Origin: Ruania halotolerans
GTDB lineage: Bacteria > Actinomycetota > Actinomycetes > Actinomycetales > Beutenbergiaceae
Length of the DNA: 64,000 nucleotides
Reading direction: 5' to 3'
NCBI RefSeq assembly: GCF_021049285.1
Contig: NZ_CP088017.1
Span: 868,001 to 932,000, forward strand
Under the pieces are notes generated by a model, which did not search any database, was not told where the DNA came from, and was given only the letters and a program-made list of their open reading frames with translations. This document shows, in pieces, positions 58,502 to 64,000 of the stretch; position 1 is the first letter of the stretch, and the number at the start of each line of letters is the position of its first letter. Made by a program: the position numbers and the translations under genes.

Positions 58502-59244
58502 GCGCGACGCCGTCAGTGCCCCAGAAACCACGACGGCGGCCGGTCACCCTGCACGATCTGGTGCTGCTTGCCGTGTTGGCCGTCGTGTTCGGGTTCCTCT
58601 ACTGGGCCCTGGTGCAAGTGTGGGGTTGGCTCCAGGTAGCGATGGGACCGATGGGCGACCTCGCCCAGAATGTGCTCATCGGCGGCTGGATGGTGGTGGC
58701 ACCGCTGGCGCTGTACATCGTGCGCAAACCCGGGGTCGGCATCGTGGTGGAGATCGTGGCTTCCATCGTGGAGGTCGTCTTCCTCGCCTCGCCCGTGGGC
58801 CCCACGCTCATTCTCGTTGGCCTCATCCAGGGTGCCGGCGCTGAAGTGGCGTTCGCGGCCACCCGGTATCGCCGGTACGGCTGGTGGGTGTTCGTGGTCT
58901 CCGGGATCACCGCTGCACTGGCGAACCTGGTGCTGGGCATGGTGCGGTTCGGCTGGGCCGGCCAGGATCTGTTCGCCCTCCGGGTGGGCTTCCAGTTCGC
59001 CTCCGGCATCCTGCTGTGCGGGCTGCTCGCCAAGGTGATCGGAGATGCGCTGCTGCGCACCGGAGTGCTCGACAACTACGCCATCGGCCGCGCGGCGCGC
59101 GAGGCAGAACGAGCCGAGCGAGCCGAATCAGCAGGAGAGCCGGCACAGCCAACAGCGCCGGACCAGCCAACAGTGCCGGACCAGGCGGCGGAGCGTACTC
59201 AGTCAGCAGAGCAGGCTGAGCCGAAGGGGACGGCTCATCCCTGA
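58498..59244 (+). CDS. ykoE: YkoE, ECF transporter substrate-binding membrane subunit
   Basis: 248 residues with six membrane helices between about 18 and 190: LHDLVLLAVLAVVFGFLYWALVQVWGWLQ, LIGGWMVVAPLALYIVRKPGVGIVVEIVASIVEVVFLASPVGPTLILVGLIQGAGAEVAFAATRYRRYGWWVFVVSG (very typical of YkoE) and QDLFALRVGFQFASGILLCGLLAKVIGDALLRTGVLDNYAIGR. The C-terminal 50 residues (RAEREAE..., PTAPDQPTVPDQ) are repetitive, charged and probably disordered. It binds a thiamine precursor (HMP) or thiamine. Confidence 0.94.
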   Translation: MSATPSVPQKPRRRPVTLHDLVLLAVLAVVFGFLYWALVQVWGWLQVAMGPMGDLAQNVLIGGWMVVAPLALYIVRKPGVGIVVEIVASIVEVVFLASPVGPTLILVGLIQGAGAEVAFAATRYRRYGWWVFVVSGITAALANLVLGMVRFGWAGQDLFALRVGFQFASGILLCGLLAKVIGDALLRTGVLDNYAIGRAAREAERAERAESAGEPAQPTAPDQPTVPDQAAERTQSAEQAEPKGTAHP

Positions 59245-59245
59245 C

Positions 59246-61012
59246 ATGGTGCTGAACCTACGTGACGTGGGGGTGCACTACCCCCGCGCCGACGCCCCCG
59301 TCGTGCGCGATCTCGATCTCGACCTGGCCGAGGGGGAGCGCCTGCTCCTGCTCGGCCGGTCCGGGTCGGGTAAAAGTTCCCTGCTGCGCGCCCTCGCCGG
59401 GGTGGTGCCCGGCACGATCGAGGCGGATGTGACCGGCACCTGGGAGGTGTGCGGGCACGATCCCCGCCACACGGCGGTACCCGAACTGGCCAGGCATGTG
59501 GCCACCCTCACCCAGGATCCGGCGGACCAGCTCTGCCTGCCCACCGTGGTGGACGAGGTGGCGTTCGCCCTGGAGAACCGCGCTGTGCCGCCGGAGCAGA
59601 TCGGCCCGCGGGTCAGTGCCGCGCTCGAGGCCGTCGGGGCAGCACACCTGACCGGGCGTCGCACCAGCGAACTCTCCGGTGGCGAGGGGCAGCGGGTGGC
59701 GCTCGCGGCGGCCCTGGTGGCTCGCCCGGAGCTGATCCTGCTGGACGAACCCACGGCACTGCTCGATCCGGCGTCGGCCCGCGAGGTCGGCCGGCTTCTC
59801 GGCAACCTCCCAGCAGCGAGTGTCCTCATCGAGCACCGTCTCGATGAGCTCGGCACCCTTCCTGAGCGCAGTCTCCTGCTCGGTCCGGACGGTCGCGTGG
59901 TAGCAGTCGGACCTACAGCCGACCTGCTGGCCGATGAGGACGTGGCCGGAACCGGTACCTGGGTTCCTGCCGGCGTGGAGGTGGCCCGGGCCGTGCGCCG
60001 ACTGGTCGGGGTGCGAGGGTCGACCGGCGCGGCCAGCATGACTGGCACGGCTGGCACGGCTGGCACGACTGGCACGACTAGCGCGACTGGTGCTGCCGGG
60101 CGGCCAGGGCGCGGTGACGCACCCACGCACGCTCCGCCGTCGGGGCCGGCCGCGTTGGCCGAAGGCCTGCGCACCCTCGACGCTCTCGTGGGCCCGGGCG
60201 AACCGGCAGTCCGCCCCGAACCGGGGGACGTGCTGCTACGTGCCGACCATCTCGCGGTCCGCAGGGGAGAGCGCGAGGTCGTGCGGGGCGTGGACCTGCA
60301 GGTGCGGGCCGGAACCATCACCGCCGTCCTCGGGGTGAATGGGTCCGGTAAGAGCACCTTGTTGCTCGGACTGGCCGGCCTGCTGCCTGCTGACGGTGTC
60401 CGCGGAAGTGCCCAGGTGGGCATGGTGTTTCAGAACCCCGAGCACCAGTTCCTCGCCCGCTCCGCCCGAGCTGAAGTCGAACTCGGCCTGGGACCGGGTG
60501 AGATCCCCGACTCCGAGGCCCTGGCCATCCTGGACGCCTACGGCCTCGCCGAGGTAGCCGATCGTGACCCGTTCCGCCTCTCCGGCGGGCAGCAACGCCG
60601 GCTCTCCCTCGCGGCGATGACCGCGATGGGTGACGAGGTGCTGCTCGCCGACGAACCCACCTTCGGCCAGGACCGGCGCACCACCCTCGCGGTGGCTGCC
60701 CAGTTGCGGGCGGTCGCCGATCGAGGGGGAGCGGTGGTGTTGGTCAGCCATGATTTGCGCCTCGTGGCCTCGCTCGCCGATCAGGTGCTGCTGCTCGCCG
60801 CCGGTTCCCCCGTGGCCGACGGCCCCACTGCCGAGGTACTCATTCCTGGCGTGCTGGCGCGAGCCGGGTTGCGGCTTCCTCCGCTGCTGGACGCGTGGAT
60901 CAGTGGCTCGCGCGGTGACCCGGCGCGACTACCCGCGCTGCTCAGCGCCCTGGACCAGCTCGCGATCGAGGATGCGGCACGTCGGCCCGACCACGCCGGA
61001 GCCGTCTCATGA
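59246..61012 (+). CDS. ykoD: YkoD, double ATPase of the ECF thiamine-precursor transporter
   Basis: 588 residues from the ATG at 59246, 1 bp after the ykoE stop. Two ABC domains: the first has Walker A GRSGSGKSS, Q-loop LTQDPADQL, signature LSGGEGQRVALAAALVARPELILLDEPTALLD. The second has GVNGSGKST, signature LSGGQQRRLSLAAMTAMGDEVLLADEPTFGQD and VVLVSHDLRL. They are joined by a Gly/Thr/Ala linker (about 262-310) encoded by 9-bp repeats near 60040-60100. Two fused EcfA-like halves are normal for YkoD. The H-loop of the first half is IEHRLDEL. Confidence 0.95.
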   Translation: MVLNLRDVGVHYPRADAPVVRDLDLDLAEGERLLLLGRSGSGKSSLLRALAGVVPGTIEADVTGTWEVCGHDPRHTAVPELARHVATLTQDPADQLCLPTVVDEVAFALENRAVPPEQIGPRVSAALEAVGAAHLTGRRTSELSGGEGQRVALAAALVARPELILLDEPTALLDPASAREVGRLLGNLPAASVLIEHRLDELGTLPERSLLLGPDGRVVAVGPTADLLADEDVAGTGTWVPAGVEVARAVRRLVGVRGSTGAASMTGTAGTAGTTGTTSATGAAGRPGRGDAPTHAPPSGPAALAEGLRTLDALVGPGEPAVRPEPGDVLLRADHLAVRRGEREVVRGVDLQVRAGTITAVLGVNGSGKSTLLLGLAGLLPADGVRGSAQVGMVFQNPEHQFLARSARAEVELGLGPGEIPDSEALAILDAYGLAEVADRDPFRLSGGQQRRLSLAAMTAMGDEVLLADEPTFGQDRRTTLAVAAQLRAVADRGGAVVLVSHDLRLVASLADQVLLLAAGSPVADGPTAEVLIPGVLARAGLRLPPLLDAWISGSRGDPARLPALLSALDQLAIEDAARRPDHAGAVS

Positions 61013-61848
61013 ACGCCCCCGCATTCGGCCGACCGCTCCCGGTGGACTCACTCCTGCACCGGCGCGACCCCACGGTCAAGCTCCTGGTGGTGCTTGTGGT
61101 GTGCCTGGCGATCACGGCCGTGGTGGACCCGATCACCCCCACCGCGCTGTACCTGCTCACCTGGCCCGTCGCGCTGCTCGCCGCCCGGATCCCGGCCGCC
61201 ACCCTGCTGCGTGCGCATGTGCCGTTCGTTGCCTTCGCGTTCAGCCTGTTGCTCGTGAACGCCACCACCCGCGAGGGCGCAACGATCGCCCGGGTGCTGG
61301 GGTTGGACATCACCGCTGAGGGCGTGACCATCGGTGCCGGCCTCGCCATGCGGACACTGCTCATCGGCATCGTCTCGGTGACTTTCGTGCTCACCACCGA
61401 CGGCGCCCGGCTGATGACGAGCATGCACCAGCACCTCCACCTCAGTGGCCGATTCGCCTACGCCGTGCTCGCCGGGTATCGCCTCCTCGAACAACTTCCG
61501 CAGACGTGGCAGACCATCCGCGCCGCCCAGGCAGTCCGCGACCCCCGCCGTCGGGAGCAGGCCCGCCGGGAGTCAGGGACGAGGGGTCCCTCGGCCCGGC
61601 CCCGTGCGCTCGCCCAGGCAGCGTTCACGCTGCTGGTGACCTCGCTGCGCCGAGGCGAGCGGATGTCGATCGCCCTGGAGACCCGCGGACTGGGAGCCGG
61701 ACGACGGACCATCGCTGCGCCGTCGGACCTGCGCGCGGGTGACGCGGTGCTCGCCGTGGTGGCGCTGGGCACCCTCACCCTCGTGCTCGGGATCTCCTGG
61801 CACCTCGGTGTGCTGCGCGGGCTGGGGGAGCTGGGCGTCTTCGGCTAG
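61009..61848 (+). CDS. ykoC: YkoC, ECF transporter transmembrane (T) subunit
   Basis: 279 residues, ATGA overlap with ykoD. It has the EcfT-family layout: an early LLHRRDPTVKLLVVLVVCLAITAVVDPITPTALYLLTWPVALLAARIP, then helices and the coupling motifs AAQAVRDPRRREQARRESG and LETRGLGAGRRT (the Ala-Arg-Gly type short motifs that contact the ATPases). It completes the YkoFEDC set. Confidence 0.94.
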   Translation: MNAPAFGRPLPVDSLLHRRDPTVKLLVVLVVCLAITAVVDPITPTALYLLTWPVALLAARIPAATLLRAHVPFVAFAFSLLLVNATTREGATIARVLGLDITAEGVTIGAGLAMRTLLIGIVSVTFVLTTDGARLMTSMHQHLHLSGRFAYAVLAGYRLLEQLPQTWQTIRAAQAVRDPRRREQARRESGTRGPSARPRALAQAAFTLLVTSLRRGERMSIALETRGLGAGRRTIAAPSDLRAGDAVLAVVALGTLTLVLGISWHLGVLRGLGELGVFG

Positions 61849-61857
61849 GTCGCCCGG

Positions 61858-62673
61858 CTACTCCCTCGGATCGGGCCAGCCGAGCTGCATCATGTGGGTC
61901 AGCGGCCCGGTCAGCAGGCCACCGTCCACGGGGAGCGTCACCCCGGTGATCCACGCGGCGTCGTCGGAGGCGAGGAAGGCCACGGCAGCGGCCACCTCCT
62001 CCGGCTGCCCCACTCGCCCCATCGGATAGGCGGCCGGGATACGCTCCAGCATCGCGAGCTGTTCGGGGCCCTTCTCGGTCCAGTTCCGGGTCAGGATCGT
62101 GCCCGGCGCCACCAGGTTCGCGCGCACCCACCCGGCCTCGGCGCCCACGGTGCCGCGAGCACGCGGCCCATACGAGACGGCGATATTCCCGATCGCGTTG
62201 ATCAGCCCTGCCTTGGCCGCCGAGTACGGGATGTTCCCGACGGCGGCCATCCCGTTCACGGACGCCGTCGCCACGATCCTGCCCCCACCAGGCGCCTGGA
62301 GCAGGGCTGGCATGGCCTCCTGGATGCACCGCACGGCGCCGTGCAGGGTGGGCTCCAGTTGAGCCGCCCAGCCCTCATCATCAATCGTCTCCAGGGAATC
62401 GCCCGCCGCCACCCCGACGTTCGGCACCAGGACGTCCAGTCGGCCGAACTCCTCGATCGCAGCGCCGACGGCGGCCCGCACCTGTGCCTGATCGGTCACG
62501 TCACAGACGAGGGCCAGGCCTCCTACGTCGGCCGCAGTGGCCGTGGCGGCCTCGGCTTCGAGATCGGCGACCACCACCTGGCACCCTTCCTCGGCGAGCC
62601 GCTGGCAGATCGCACGGCCGATCCCGTGCGCCCCACCGGTCACCAGGGCCACTCGGTCAGTCAGTCCGCGCAT
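61858..62673 (-). CDS. Short-chain dehydrogenase/reductase (SDR)
   Basis: 271 residues. The cofactor motif is VALVTGGAHGIGRAI. NVGVAAGD replaces the usual NNAG; catalytic Ser sits in VATASVNG, Tyr-x-x-x-Lys in YSAAK, and the end is typical (VGQPEEVAAAVAFLASDDAAWITGVTLPVDGG). The acidic D at the end of strand 2 (VVVADLEAEA) suggests NAD(H) preference. The substrate is unknown. It lies 7 bp downstream of serC on the same strand. Confidence 0.94.
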   Translation of the reverse strand: MRGLTDRVALVTGGAHGIGRAICQRLAEEGCQVVVADLEAEAATATAADVGGLALVCDVTDQAQVRAAVGAAIEEFGRLDVLVPNVGVAAGDSLETIDDEGWAAQLEPTLHGAVRCIQEAMPALLQAPGGGRIVATASVNGMAAVGNIPYSAAKAGLINAIGNIAVSYGPRARGTVGAEAGWVRANLVAPGTILTRNWTEKGPEQLAMLERIPAAYPMGRVGQPEEVAAAVAFLASDDAAWITGVTLPVDGGLLTGPLTHMMQLGWPDPRE

Positions 62674-62680
62674 CAGGGCC

Positions 62681-63829
<1,149 letters not shown>

Positions 63830-64000
63830 TCAGACCAGCTCGCGGTGGGCTTGCAGGATGTGGGCACTCCAGCCGGCCACCTTGCTGCACGCGATCATGG
63901 CGGTGAACATCGCCGGGGGCACCTCGGCGAGATCGAGCAGCACACCGGCCCAATAGACGGCGTGGCTGCCATAGGCGGCCGCAGGGCGGATCCCCCGCTC
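63830..64000 (-). CDS. Citrate synthase family protein, C-terminal fragment with altered catalytic site
   Basis: The last 56 residues of a gene that enters from beyond base 64000: ERGIRPAAAYGSHAVYWAGVLLDLAEVPPAMFTAMIACSKVAGWSAHILQAHRELV. VPPAMFT...VAGWSAHILQ matches the end of citrate synthases (IPSSMFT...VGWIAHWSE). Aligned without gaps, the catalytic Asp of the NVDFYSG motif falls on Val in HAVYWAG. The usual Arg-x-x-x-x-Arg-Pro tail is absent. The family call is likely, the activity doubtful. It is followed closely by serC. Confidence 0.75.
   Translation of the reverse strand, partial: ERGIRPAAAYGSHAVYWAGVLLDLAEVPPAMFTAMIACSKVAGWSAHILQAHRELV

Overview
The window is about 64 kb of very G+C-rich DNA. 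Starts are often GTG, neighbouring genes often share ATGA or GTGA start/stop overlaps, and the markers are actinobacterial: a bacterial XPB helicase, DUF3027, DUF2530, acVLRF1, DUF222-HNH, and a SerC/citrate-synthase pair. It fits an Actinomycetota chromosome, most likely order Micrococcales; genus and species cannot be read from it. I see no rRNA, tRNA, CRISPR array, insertion sequence or phage gene.

Layout. 0-15.6 kb is housekeeping and envelope functions: the 3' end of an ABC ATPase gene, a two-component system, a secreted GH43 arabinanase-like enzyme, a NYN-domain protein, PspA with a TPM-domain membrane protein, a glutamine amidotransferase, a hydrolase, a VOC protein, a WYL regulator, an NmrA-like protein, and a YqeB-like protein with a TetR regulator. 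15.6-18.8 kb carries a surface-anchored DUF3494 ice-binding-type protein and XPB helicase. 18.9-34.7 kb is an extracellular polysaccharide locus. Its core is a tightly packed nine-gene minus-strand run encoding a PglF-, PglE-, PglC- and PglD-like set (predicted to make and attach a bacillosamine-type priming sugar), a flippase, a polymerase/ligase, two glycosyltransferases and a D-glucuronyl C5-epimerase-domain protein. A lower-G+C glycosyltransferase and a tyrosine-kinase / phosphatase / LCP trio follow.

34.9-41.1 kb holds a helicase-associated protein, a cold-shock protein, DUF3027, a striking small secreted protein with four GGGDEELI repeats, an MFS transporter and an acVLRF1 ribosome-rescue factor. 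41.1-50.0 kb is a carbohydrate operon: a divergent ROK repressor, then a GH29 fucosidase, ABC binding protein, two permeases, an M81/MlrC protein, CutC and a ROK sugar kinase, with no dedicated ATPase. 50.1-57.5 kb has a degenerate mannose-6-phosphate-isomerase-like protein, a 2-hydroxyacid dehydrogenase, DUF2530 plus an NCS2 purine permease, a DUF222-HNH protein, and a MarR-MFS pair. 57.6-61.8 kb is a complete ykoFEDC thiamine-precursor ECF transporter behind a TPP riboswitch. The end holds an SDR oxidoreductase, phosphoserine aminotransferase, and the C-terminus of a citrate-synthase-family protein that appears to lack the catalytic aspartate.

Strongest leads: the GGGDEELI repeat protein (wobble changes but strictly kept core residues); the polysaccharide locus, which combines bacillosamine-type priming with a uronyl epimerase and lies between XPB and the helicase-associated gene usually next to it; and the fucosidase operon with its unexplained M81 and CutC members. 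Functions are inferred from remembered family motifs; no database search was run.
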